From contig NC_034410.1 in the NCBI RefSeq assembly GCF_002078875.1, forward strand, positions 80,365,794 through 80,429,793: a stretch of DNA of 64,000 nucleotides, read 5' to 3'. Source of the DNA: Numida meleagris (taxonomy: Eukaryota; Chordata; Aves; Galliformes; Numididae). A model generated the notes under the pieces. That model was given only the letters and a program-made list of their open reading frames with translations. It was not told the DNA's origin and did no database searches. This document shows, piece after piece, positions 40,613 to 49,907 of this stretch. How positions within the stretch are numbered: position 1 is the stretch's first letter; each line of letters opens with the position of its first letter. The position numbers and the translations under genes were made by a program.

Positions 40613-40909
40613 ACAGCCCCTTTAATACGTCCCTCTCTTGGTTCCCAGTTTCCCCAACTATTCCTACAAGGCCTAAGCGCGTCTTACATATATATACTAG
40701 GCAGGGGAGGTCCTGTCGCGTCACATCCCGCACGCTCGGTTACCACCTACTACATTTTTCTCCTCCCATGCCTGGAAAAGCCTTACCCCATTACAGCGCG
40801 ATCGCAAAACCCCCTATAACCTATCTCCCAACTAACTTATCTACTGCTTAAGCTCTAATGTTTGCACATTACATGGGTGCGTACTTCATCATTAACTACC
40901 TAAGACTTA
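40613..40909 (-). other. Provirus 3' non-coding region
   Basis: About 300 bp between the Env stop codon and the polypurine tract. No coding content recognised. Short frames crossing into the LTR have no domain. Confidence 0.6.
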
Positions 40910-41143
40910 TCACAAGCGTTTGCGTAGCCTATGGTATTCCATGCGCCGATCAAAGGCTTGCTCCATCATTCTTTGTAAGCACTGCTGCAAACATCCCATC
41001 AAGCATGGTAAGCAAAATGCAATGCAGATAAACACTAAGAGCACTATACCGACTACTTTAAGTATCTGGGTGACCCATGGCCCAAGTCCGCCAAACAGGT
41101 TCTTCAGCCAATCACCGAACGGATCATTGTCAACCGTTATCTT
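40910..41143 (-). pseudogene. env remnant: C-terminus of transmembrane subunit
   Basis: A 77-codon minus-strand frame preceded by a TAG (41144-41146) and ending at TGA 40910-40912. It begins with a hydrophilic segment, [17 protein letters not shown], followed by a hydrophobic membrane span ([19 protein letters not shown]) with several cysteines near its inner edge, and a short basic cytoplasmic tail ending in RLRKRL. This is the membrane-proximal region, anchor and tail of a retroviral Env TM protein. The surface subunit, cleavage site and fusion peptide are absent, so it cannot function in entry. The stretch just upstream (41144-41376) may derive from the pol-env junction but was not assigned. 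Confidence 0.7.
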
Positions 41144-41379
41144 CTACACGGATTTAACCCCTGCTCGCAGGGGCCACACGCTGGCCCAGGTGAAGACAGT
41201 GGGAGGTGTAAGTGCAAGGAGTGCATATATCCAAGGACCCTCCCATCGTGTCGGATCTGTGACAAACAATGTCTTTGCTTGGCCCAGAACATGGTCACGC
41301 TGCGTGAAGGGCCTCTTCTATCACTGCTCCAACAGTGACGAGGACAACTGCGTTGACGACCCCTCTTTAAGGGCACGGA

Positions 41380-41610
41380 GCTGCCCTTTCAGGAGCTGAT
41401 GTGCGCGCTCCACTATTACTTGTCCTTGGGAAATAAGTGGGATCCCAAACACGCGCCGGATACCCCAAGTGCACCACCAGGCTCAAAACAGTGGCTTCTG
41501 TAGCCCAGTCCATTGTCCGTTTTTAACTCTATGGGAACCCCCATTATCGTGACTGCAAGGGGTAGTGCCTTGACACAGTCACGCCCTTTCTGTAATGAGC
41601 AAATACTCAC
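41380..41610 (-). pseudogene. pol remnant: integrase core fragment
   Basis: A minus-strand frame starting at 41610 contains GVPIELKTDNG, the second catalytic Asp block of a retroviral integrase. About 60 residues later, in a different frame, [16 protein letters not shown] supplies the conserved Glu block (GAG codon at 41408-41410). The frame change between them shows damage. The first Asp, the zinc-binding N-terminus, and all of reverse transcriptase and RNase H are missing: only 120 bp separate this fragment from the end of the protease frame. Confidence 0.75.
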
Positions 41611-41729
41611 CTATCTCTGAAAGACCAAATCACTCGTGGAGAATACACATTCATTTCAAAAGAATGGAAACACGTACCCCATCCGGCATCTGTGGAGAAT
41701 GCCGTAAAAGGCGATGAGGAATGACAGCT

Positions 41730-42338
41730 TCAATTCTGCAGTTTGTAGGCTGCTCCTGACAGCATCCAGCAGAAGAGAAACTGCTGGTTTGTGCTTCCCA
41801 TGAGCAGGCGCTGCTGCCTGCCTGCTGGCCAGACTTTTCTGCTGGCTGCTGTAGGACTGGAGGGATCCTGGTGCCTATTTGCTAAAATTTGGATGTTGGG
41901 CTCTATGACAACTCTCGCCCCGGCGAGGGCTAAGAGGTCACGTCCCAGCAATGAGAGCGGGATGTCCAGGACATAAGGCCGAATCGGTCCTGCCGTCCGC
42001 TCCTGCCTGTTGTCCTCCCACGAAAAGAGGACGGGATAGTGACTGCGATGGCCCGTCACGAAACCCCCCACCCCACTGACTGAGCGCGGGAGTGTTTCCA
42101 GGGCCCAAGAGGAGGGCCACACAGCCGTTGAAATAGTGGTGACATCTGCTCCGGAGTCGATTAGGAAGGAAATGGTTTTCTGGTTCGGACTTGGCTGTGT
42201 CAGGCCTTGAATCAAGATTTGTACTTTAAGTATGGGTCTATTTCCTAAATCAAAACTAACTTGAACCAATGGCACGTCAGCCTGGCTGGCAGATTGTCCC
42301 TCTTCTTTATCCCCGGTTCTGCAAGCAGTTGCGAGCAA
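41730..42338 (-). CDS. Retroviral aspartic protease frame (provirus pro)
   Basis: A 202-codon open minus-strand frame, the longest intact one in the provirus. Residues 60-64 read IDSGA, the catalytic aspartic-protease triad region, within SFLIDSGADVTTIS. A glycine-rich flap-like GVGGF lies at 89-93, and LGRDLL at 131-136 is the conserved second protease block (G-R-D). Retroviral proteases act as homodimers cutting Gag and Gag-Pol. The start shown is not ATG, so expression would need a frameshift or readthrough from gag: the frame overlaps the gag end by 32 bases and lies in a different register. It ends before any reverse transcriptase. Whether the shift is original or due to an indel is unclear. 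Confidence 0.82.
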   Translation of the reverse strand: MLATACRTGDKEEGQSASQADVPLVQVSFDLGNRPILKVQILIQGLTQPSPNQKTISFLIDSGADVTTISTAVWPSSWALETLPRSVSGVGGFVTGHRSHYPVLFSWEDNRQERTAGPIRPYVLDIPLSLLGRDLLALAGARVVIEPNIQILANRHQDPSSPTAASRKVWPAGRQQRLLMGSTNQQFLFCWMLSGAAYKLQN

Positions 42339-44069
42339 GATGCCTTCCCTTACTGCAACGGAAGCAGACGTCTGGTGCGGTTTGGACTGCCATCGCTTGC
42401 AAAGCTGCTGTTATCCCAGCAACCTGCTCAGACAAAACCGCAGCCAATGGCTGCACCTCTTGAGCTCGACCGAAAGCGCAGCCACGCGCTATGAGTTCCC
42501 CTGCTGTGGCTGTGGCAGGAAGGGCTGCAAGAGCAGCCTTGTACTCTGGAGCTGCGCTCGAACGTAAACATTCTCGCAGCACTATTTCCTGTGTTTCCGG
42601 GGGCAGGTTGCTGCTCGAGATAGCTGTCTGTACTCGGTCTGCAAAGGAGCCGAAATGCTCCCCTGGTTTTTGTCTAATATGGAGATAACTTGGCGACCCA
42701 CTCGTAAGCGTATGCATCCGCTCAAGCGCTTGCCTGCCCAAGTCTGCCGCTGTGACAAGAACAGTGGCTGGCAAAATCAGTTGTTCCTGAGGGGTACTCC
42801 AATTACCCTTCCCCGCGATTGCATCCGCTGGGATGTTGTGTAGCGGATGAGCTAGGTCTGCCTGCGCACGAGCTCACAAGCTGTCTACCTCCTCCTGAAT
42901 GTATGCCTAGAAAATCGGTACCTGCGCCGGGGTGAGGCACGCCGTGCACACTGTCGCCAATCGAAAATCAGCGGGCCACTAAGACTAATAGTGTCCAACA
43001 GGACCTGCGCCTGCGATCCGGTAAGACCTCCCTCTTGGACCGCTTTTCTCAACTGCATTAGCATTTTGTAATCTACTGGTTGCCACTGGGGACCCTGCGG
43101 TCCGCCAACAAAAACAGGAGAGCAAGAGCGCGGCATGGGCTCAAGCTCGCATCCGGAGAGCATGCACTCCTGAGCACGAATAACCCAGCGCTCACCGGCT
43201 CTGCGAACTTGGTCCCGCACCTGCCCCCGCCGTCTCCTTTCTCCCTCTGATGGTAGGTCTATACAGAGGCGACCCTCCTCCTCCCCCGAGGAACTGGTCT
43301 CATCCTCCACCCCACGCCCTTGGGACCCCTCTACCCTATCTTTGGAGCCACTAAGCCTCCTCGAGGTCGAGGGGAGAGGCTGCTCCACAGGGCTAGGTCC
43401 CGGCATCCTTCCCCCGCCTACGCCCGGCGCAGCTGCACCACAGGGAGCTGCACCATAGGGCGGAGGTGCCACTGTAAAAGCGGGCGTTCCTGCCTAGATC
43501 GGCCAGGGGGCTGAAGGAATGGGAGCCCTCGGGAAACATGTCAGTGTTCCCTTCGGGTTCATAGACCAAAACTGTCCGTCGTCTGAGGTCTGAACCCCTG
43601 GGGTCGCCTGCCCTTGCCTTGGCGCCCCTAAAGGGGCTAAAAGCGGAGCTTCCATCCCCGTCTCTTCCCCTGACTTGCCCATCTTGTTTTCCTCTGCCTC
43701 CGACCGTTCCTTTCCCTGCTCTCCATCGGCCTTGGCTGTCTCAGTGTCATCAGGCGTTCCCGATAACACTTGACGTGCCGTGGCATCGAGATGCCGTTCG
43801 TCTTACACTTTCTGTATCACGCTTCTCACCGTCCCCAGCACAGGGTTAAGTCCCAGTGCCTCCTTATTTCCTGCACTTGCCCCTTCCCATAACTCCTGAC
43901 CCGTCTTCTCTAAAACCACTTTCTGTAGACAGTCTGTCGGGGACTCCGCACACTGCTTGCGCAGCATCCACTGAAGGAGTACGAGGCACTCCTTCTTATG
44001 TAGTGTTATCCCTACTTCCTTGGCCAAGGATTTCCGCCTACTCACCACCTCCTGCACGCCAAGCCCCAT
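42307..44069 (-). pseudogene. gag pseudogene of the provirus
   Basis: The start codon is the ATG at 44069 (MGLGVQEVV), just after the leader. Matrix-like sequence runs to an in-frame TAA at about 43803. The same frame continues, with a second stop (TAG) at about 43494, into a proline-rich part with the late-domain motif PPPY (near 43460) and the start of capsid (GPQWQPVDYKMLMQLRKAV, near 43100). A frame change near 42957 plus TAG and TGA stops near 42910 and 42880 follow. Capsid then resumes in the new frame at 42774 with a major homology region (IRQKPGEHFGSFADR) and ends with one nucleocapsid zinc knuckle, C-X2-C-X4-H-X4-C (CFRCSKGRHLARNC), and TAA at 42307. Alpharetroviral nucleocapsid usually has two knuckles; only one is seen. 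At least four stops and one shift make it non-functional. Confidence 0.88.
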
Positions 44070-44085
44070 CACGGCTCCGGCTTCT

Positions 44086-44118
44086 CGGCGCCTTGCTCGC
44101 ACCCGGCGCCTTGCTCGC
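44086..44118 (-). repeat. Direct 15-bp repeat in provirus leader
   Basis: Two perfect copies of GCGAGCAAGGCGCCG on the minus strand (plus-strand 44086-44100 and 44104-44118), 18 bp apart, between primer binding site and gag ATG. GGCGCC is self-complementary, so each copy could contribute to RNA kissing or dimer structure. The function is inferred. Confidence 0.7.
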
Positions 44119-44125
44119 GCCCAAA

Positions 44126-44143
44126 ATCACGTCGGGGTCACCA
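44126..44143 (-). promoter_or_regulatory. Primer binding site, tRNA-Trp type
   Basis: The minus strand reads TGGTGACCCCGACGTGAT, two bases after the 5' LTR end. This is the tRNA-Trp primer site known from avian leukosis/sarcoma-group viruses and relatives. It begins with the TGG that pairs with the tRNA CCA end. Confidence 0.95.
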
Positions 44144-44145
44144 GA

Positions 44146-44360
44146 TGTTGTCTACGACAACGTAATAAGGCTAAGGCTTCCCTTCCGTCCGCACCTCCAC
44201 GTGCGGGGCATACGGGACGCACACACAGTGTGTAACACCGAAATGCCAATTTAATGCTGCGCAACAAGGCTATTTATACCCGTACACGCGACCGCCCCGG
44301 ATACTCGTGACCCTAGACCCCTCCCCTGGTGCACGCAGGCACTGCCCATTTCATCCCACA
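44146..44360 (-). repeat. Provirus 5' LTR
   Basis: 215 bp, a near-identical partner of 40383-40597. It contains the promoter (TATAAATAGCC on the minus strand) that would drive the provirus and the ATTAAA polyadenylation motif. The short ACACACTGTGTGT palindrome may form a hairpin in the R region. Confidence 0.95.
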
Positions 44361-45020
44361 TATATATATATAATTTCTGAAAAAATAGTTTTCATTGTTG
44401 AGCTACATGAATAATAAGCCATATCTTCATAGTAATAACAATCTCGAACGATTTTAATAGATTTCATGTGCCTCTTCATATAAAAGACGATCTGAAATCC
44501 TCAAATGAGGAAATGAATGCTATCTACTGTTCGTCCAGAGAATTACTATTTTTCAGGAAACAATTTGTGTTTAGTAAATACATATTTACAGAATAACAGA
44601 TGTATCTGGTAAATAATACATCATATATTAATATAATTAACTTCCATCATTCATTTCTAAATTAGCTAAATATGTATTTAACAAACAAACTTACGAAAAG
44701 GGCTTAATCACTCATGGGCAGAAGGAAGATTAAAATTGAAACAATAGGATACATAATGTCTTGTTGTCAAAACAAAACCAAACAAAATCCAATTTACAAT
44801 CTTCTTATTAAAGGAACTGTCATTTATGTGTGCACAGAAAGAATGAAAAAAATCCTTAGGCTTATGGTTCTACAATGAGTGAGGATCTTAATGAAAATAT
44901 AAAAAATGTAAAAGGATCAATAAGATTCCAAGGATCAAACTTACCATCTGAGGTAAGTGCAAAGCACAGCTACCTGCTGTCTCTTTCCAATTATTGGAGG
45001 AAATGGTTTGATATATATAT
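44361..45020. other. AT-rich DNA right of the provirus
   Basis: Begins with a TA dinucleotide run (44361-44372) that continues the insertion-site repeat. No gene recognised. Confidence 0.5.
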
Positions 45021-45756
45021 ACCTGGAGACTGACTAAGGCAACAAACAAGGCCAAATACCGTCCAAGAGATTTATTAAAAATTCTAAGCCGCTAAGGGAT
45101 GTGGGAAAGATGGGGAAGTTAGTGACAGTAAAGAGAAATCTTAGCAAATGGTTTATGAAGTGGGAGTAGTCACTACCAGTGTTCCAGTGACGTGCCATTG
45201 GTTCACAGGGAGGCAGCAAGTCAGTCAGCAATGTCTCATTGACCTGCATGGATGCACTTTGGTGGAGGTGGTACCCATTCTACATGGGCAGGGGCACTTC
45301 TGTTTGGTTCATCAGGGTTTGCTTTAGTTGTCAGGGGCATTTATGTTTCATTTATCAGGGCCAATAGTAGTTGTCAGGGGTACTTATGGTACTTTTGTTT
45401 GTCAGGCGCAACAGCATGTCCATAGTACATGTCCCTTCCATTTAGTAATTGGCAACTGATCATGCAATTGCTGCACGCTGGGCTGCTAGGTAAGCGCATT
45501 GACTGCATGGTGGTCATCTCCTCCAAGACAACCCCCATAAGTGAACTTGAATGCCCAAAATGAACAACAGCCAAAAATGACTCCTCCTGGTTGCCCAGAA
45601 GCATGTGTTTCTTTTACTGCTGCGATCATGGTAACCATTAACTCCAAAAGCTTGCTGAGCAAGTTATGTCTTGAATGGCTGCCACTGAACAAGCTTTGAG
45701 CCAAAAATTATTGCAGCTTCTCACACCTGCCTTTACCTCCTTTTTGTCACAGGTGA
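45021..45756 (-). mobile_element. Probable old LTR (second, unrelated family)
   Basis: A GC-richer block of about 735 bp with LTR-like order when read on the minus strand. Three tandem 43-bp units in the upstream half resemble U3 enhancer repeats. Further on comes AATAAA (45071-45076), then about 50 bp ending near GACTGACTAAGG / CTCCAG, like R-U5. Candidate ends (TGGAGACTG at about 45023 and TTGTCACA at about 45752) give no target duplication, so the borders are approximate. Two minus-strand frames inside have no known domain. Alternative: an unrelated old repeat that happens to contain AATAAA. Confidence 0.4.
45291..45412. repeat. 43-bp imperfect tandem repeat, about 2.8 units
   Basis: Units at 45291-45333, 45334-45376 and a partial one from 45377, each starting GGGG(C/T)A and the first two ending GTTGTCA, with TTTATCAGGG/TTCATCAGGG inside. 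The copies are diverged but clearly aligned at a 43-bp period. Confidence 0.75.
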
Positions 45757-46837
45757 ACCAAGCAATTTTTTACATACTGCATACATATATACTATGTATA
45801 TGTACTATGTATAGAAACATGCAGTATAACAGCATAAATATTAATTACTTTATTAATGGTTCATCATTGGTTCATAAAATTAATTATTAATATAAATCAT
45901 TGATTAATATACAGAAAGTGAATCAACCTACTTTCTGGTAAAGTAATAAGCAGATTTTTCTTCTTTTCTTTTTGGGGGGACCAAGAGGGAAATCAGCTCA
46001 CTAAAAGGAATAGAGTTGTGCAGTATGGAGGAAATATCTAGAAATTCTGGAAATATCACCTACTTTGGTGAGGTTGTTTCAGAAACATACTAAGCCACTT
46101 TACAAATTGTACAGTTCTCCCTAAATATGATTTCAGGTTGGAGCACTGTGGAATGCAAATTCTATTAAATTGTAAAATTAAGACTAGGGAAGTAGAAAAT
46201 CATTTAAAACACACTCATTTTGTTATAGCATTAAATATTATCTCTTGGATTGGAAAAATAAAAGTGTATTTCTTTAATCAACAATATACTTTGGATTATT
46301 TATTCCCCTGTTTACAGATTAGTGTATTTACTTTATAGAAAAAAAAGTTATCTGACATGACAGAACCTGTCATCTTGGTGAAGAGAGCTGGAAATGAAAA
46401 GCAGTGGGCCAGTTAATACAGTTACTTGAAAAGGCAAAATACACAGCTTTCTGCTGGTATGTGGTAGATGAAGGAGCAGATGGATGTCTGTTGTAAGAGT
46501 GTGGGAGGGAAATAGCTCTAGATGAGCATATAAACTGCTTCAGCCTTCCAAGGATTAATGGCAGGTAAGGCAGACATCTGAGATCAGTGATAGATGAGGG
46601 AATTAGACAATTAAAGATCAGAAGAATAAAGGTAGGGAGAAATGTGTTATAAAACTGCTGAAGAACGTAATGAAAAACTCTCCTTTGGAAAAAAAAGTAT
46701 CAGCTTCACCTAAAGAAATTGTTTTGATTTTTTCCTACTGTAAAGTTATAGAGTTGTAGTCAGTTTGAAATACCTACTGCAGAAAGAAAAAAAAAAGCTG
46801 CTATAATAACATTGTAAGCCAGAAGTCAGTGAGCTCA
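45757..46837. other. AT-rich unique DNA
   Basis: No gene recognised. It includes a small ACTATGTATA direct repeat near 45789-45815. Confidence 0.5.
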
Positions 46838-46994
46838 GGGATGTGGTGGAGTGTCCCTGGAGGTGTTCAAGAAATGTGTAGATGTGGCACTGAGGTATAT
46901 CATTTTGAGGCATGGTGGTGATGGGGTGATGGTTGAATTTGGTAACCCTAGAGCTCTTTTTCTACCTTAATGATTTGATGATTCTGTGATTCTG
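46838..46994 (+). mobile_element. CR1 LINE, 3' UTR fragment
   Basis: About 155 bp of CR1 3' end: GGAGGTGTTCAAGAAATGTGTAGATGTGGCACT, then GATGGTTGAATTTGG and CCTTAATGATTTGATGATTCTGTGATTCTGG. Only the extreme 3' end is present, with no coding part of note. Confidence 0.85.
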
Positions 46995-49384
46995 GAGAGC
47001 TTAAGTAATGGCTACACCTTATTGACTCCCAATACATAGTGGTCTCAGTTTAGGCCAATAAACATTTTTGCTTGTGCAGAATTCAACAAACCCATGCAAA
47101 AAATCAGCCTAAGTGTCATCCACATTTGTTGCCCAATGAATAATCCTATTAATACAGTGCTCCTGCTTGTAGAGATTGGCCATGTTACACATAATTACTG
47201 GGGACACCAATCTCCCTCAGACTAAAATATGCTGTGTGAAGGTGGAGGCAGAAAGTGATAATGCAGTTTTGGCTCCATGGTTGGGAATTGTAGTCATAGT
47301 TCTACCAGGGTCCAAGCAGATTATCTGGGTGAGACAGGAACCACTACAGAGCTGAAGCCCCTCTCATTTTATACCTGCTGTGGAAATGTCGGTAATGTAA
47401 GTATAGGATTAAATCTTGTGATCTAGCTTTCTGGGAGAGGAGTCACATTTCTCTAGTGTGCTGGTGAGATTTAAGAGTCAGAGGAAAGCCACTGAGAAAA
47501 TGAAAAAGCAAAGGTGAATCTTGTTATTAGCATGTTTTCTGGCATTTTGGATGAAGTGCATGTGTGTAGGTCCCTAGTTTTAAATAAAGTTAAGCAACTG
47601 ATTTCCACATATGCTCTTCAGGATTTGTGAAAACTTATGCTAATGATAGAGGGCTAGTAAAGACCCAGCAAGACTTGAGACCTTGCCATAAGACAAAAAA
47701 ATCTCCACATACAATTTAAAATTTCCTTCAAATTCTTTCCTAAATCTCACTGATGCTGCACATCTTCTGGATACTTTGGAAACACTCAGTATGATCTGGA
47801 TGGAGTAACTGGCAAGCATGAGGCCTACAGTCAGTGATGTTCACACATAAACACCATTGCGTGTGTCTGTGGTTGAAGTCATATCCATGTCACTTCATCT
47901 CCATGCACTCCAGATGATGTAAAAAAGTGGCAACGAGCAAAACGAGCAAATTGTTACTGACCCAGTTCTGCCTGACTGTTGCACAGGGGGCCCAGGGCTA
48001 CAAAGAGAACAGCTTGCACTTATGAGTGTTTCCGACATGCCATGGCCTTCTAGTATCTATGTCAATGGAGACTGAGTTTATGTTAACAAATTTTTGGAAA
48101 TTAGAGTGGTTTAAACAACCCATTCTGTTGAACTGGGCTGAGTTATACCCACCACAGAACCTTGTTGCATTATACATTTTTATCTTTCACCAGAACGCCT
48201 TGGATTGTGAGAAATAACAAAAACCAAATAAGATAAAAAAGTTTGAAACTTTTGTTCTCTTACATTAAATTGTAAATACCCTAAAACAAGAATTATATTT
48301 TCTGTGTTTCATGGCATGCTGCCTGACTTATTTTATTCTTAAAGGTGGGGAGGTGCAGTACTTTATTTAACACATTGGCAGTCCTTCCAAAACTCAGCAG
48401 TAAACTCCCAAAGATTTTTCTCCATTTTAGTTTAGTTGTAATGTCTGCCAAATTATTAACTCTTGTCTGCCACCAAAGATTTAAAAAAAATCTCTTCAGC
48501 TTTAGAAAAAACAACATTCAATATTTTATTTACATCTCAGACCCCTCACTATCTTTCCTTCAGACAAAACAAACTCAATTTTCACTTACAGACTGTTGCC
48601 AGAAGTACTAGTTCTGCAAACACTTTTTGTAATTGACCATAAAAATATGTGCTGGCTACAATCACTCCTAAGAGACCACCTCAATACCACAGGAAGGTCT
48701 GCAGCAGTTACAAATGAAGTGGGAAGTGCTGCATGTTATTTTCACTTGTAACTTTACCAATAAAAAGGGGAAAAAAACACAACAACCAACCAACCAACCA
48801 ACCAACCAAACAAACAAACAAAAAAAAGCCCTCATTCTCTTCTAAATGAATCATTTGCTTGCTATTTTTGGAGCTCATCTTTTTTCAGCCATTTTGGAGG
48901 CTGTATTATTTTTTATTGGATGAATTTTAGAGACTTTTGATGGTACTTTTCCTAATTGTTACATATCCTCTACAACAATTTATTCATGGAAGAAATAGTC
49001 CTTGGAAGCTCTTTTGCAATGTGATTGAAATATACTTCCTCTTGTTAATACATTTTGCCTTGTAAGTGAAAGAAATTTTTGATACAGTTTTGTGTTTATG
49101 TCAATGTATTTTGCATGATTTTGATGCTTGGAATAAAATTTATTTTATGCTTTGTTTCTTAGCTTTTCCAAGAGATTAAATAACCATATAATAGAAATTG
49201 TAAATTTGCTTCAACCTACTCTATTACATCCAAAAAGAAACTAGCCAGATATTAATGGCGGGCACAATCAATTAGACCACCTGTGATGAAAAGTATTATG
49301 ATGAAAGAATACAGTTCTTGGCAATTGTGTTGTGCCCACTTTGTGATTGAACAAAATGAAGCTTCTCTTAGAGTAAAGATAACA
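46995..49384. other. AT-rich unique DNA
   Basis: No gene recognised. It holds a (CCAA)n/(CAAA)n microsatellite at 48782-48828. Confidence 0.5.
48782..48828. repeat. (CCAA)n / (CAAA)n microsatellite
   Basis: About seven CCAA/AACC units passing into CAAA units and an A run. Confidence 0.85.
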
Positions 49385-49907
49385 TGTCAACGGTTTACGG
49401 GCGTTTGGCCCGGTTCCGTGACGAAGGGGGCGGGGGATCCACGGGTCCACGCCCCGGGAAAAGGGAAAAGGGGAAAAGGGTAAGGAGATGGCCCTGAGAG
49501 CAAAGAACAGAGGCAACAATCTGCGGAGAAACAAACTAATTTACTAAATAAGATATCGGAATGCAAAACAACACACTATAATATAATATAATTACAATTT
49601 AAGCTGATAAGTCCAATACAGAGAATGTCCCAAAATCAAGGTAGGCCTTACTCTACTACTGACGATAAGACGGCTGGAGAGCGAGGTGCTGCCAAGACGA
49701 GAGACGGCGGAAAAAGGGACGAGGTCTCGTGATCTGCAAGTTTTTATACTGCGAGCTTTTATCTTTTCCCTCCGGCTGGAAAATGGTAACAGAGGAGCAA
49801 AGTACCGTGGGGACTGTAGTAGTCCTTCTCTTTTGAGAACTAGGTACATCCACTACATGATGTTATGATGTGGAATACCAATAACCGAAAATCACAAAAC
49901 CATGACA
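49385..49907 (-). mobile_element. Solo ERV LTR, copy D
   Basis: A 523-bp LTR from TGTCAACGG to CCATGACA, almost the same as copy A, with TATAAAAA kept on the minus strand (49741-49748). Unlike the other four copies its flanks do not match: TAACA on the left (49380-49384), CTCCA on the right (49908-49912). The lack of a target duplication suggests a recombination or rearrangement involving a distant copy, or flank decay, although the LTR itself is well kept. Confidence 0.9.

Larger units (their letters stand above)
40383..44360 (-). mobile_element. Defective alpharetrovirus-like endogenous provirus
   Basis: A 3978-bp provirus on the minus strand, GC-rich against AT-rich flanks. In the sense direction it comprises: 215-bp 5' LTR, tRNA-Trp primer binding site, leader, broken gag, protease, a small integrase fragment, the C-terminus of the Env transmembrane subunit, a non-coding 3' region, polypurine tract and 215-bp 3' LTR. 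Reverse transcriptase, RNase H and nearly all of env are missing. The flanking bases TATAT on both sides may be a target duplication, but the site is a TA repeat, so its length is uncertain (alpharetroviruses normally make 6 bp). The primer site, the protease following gag, and the Env tail fit the avian alpharetrovirus-related (EAV-like) group. The precise family is not assigned. Confidence 0.93.

Noticed and set aside
41791..44254. Many plus-strand frames across the provirus
   Set aside because: They are shadows of the minus-strand gag and pro sequence in GC-rich DNA, with no domains of their own.
44820..44960. Possible exon ending at CTGAG|GTAAGTGC near 44953
   Set aside because: The donor-like site is good, but there is no convincing acceptor with a pyrimidine tract before it, and the stretch is AT-rich without a protein-like frame.
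45291..45412. Tandem repeat as a CRISPR-like array
   Set aside because: The units are directly adjacent at a 43-bp period without spacers, in an animal genome. They fit a tandem repeat in an LTR-like block.
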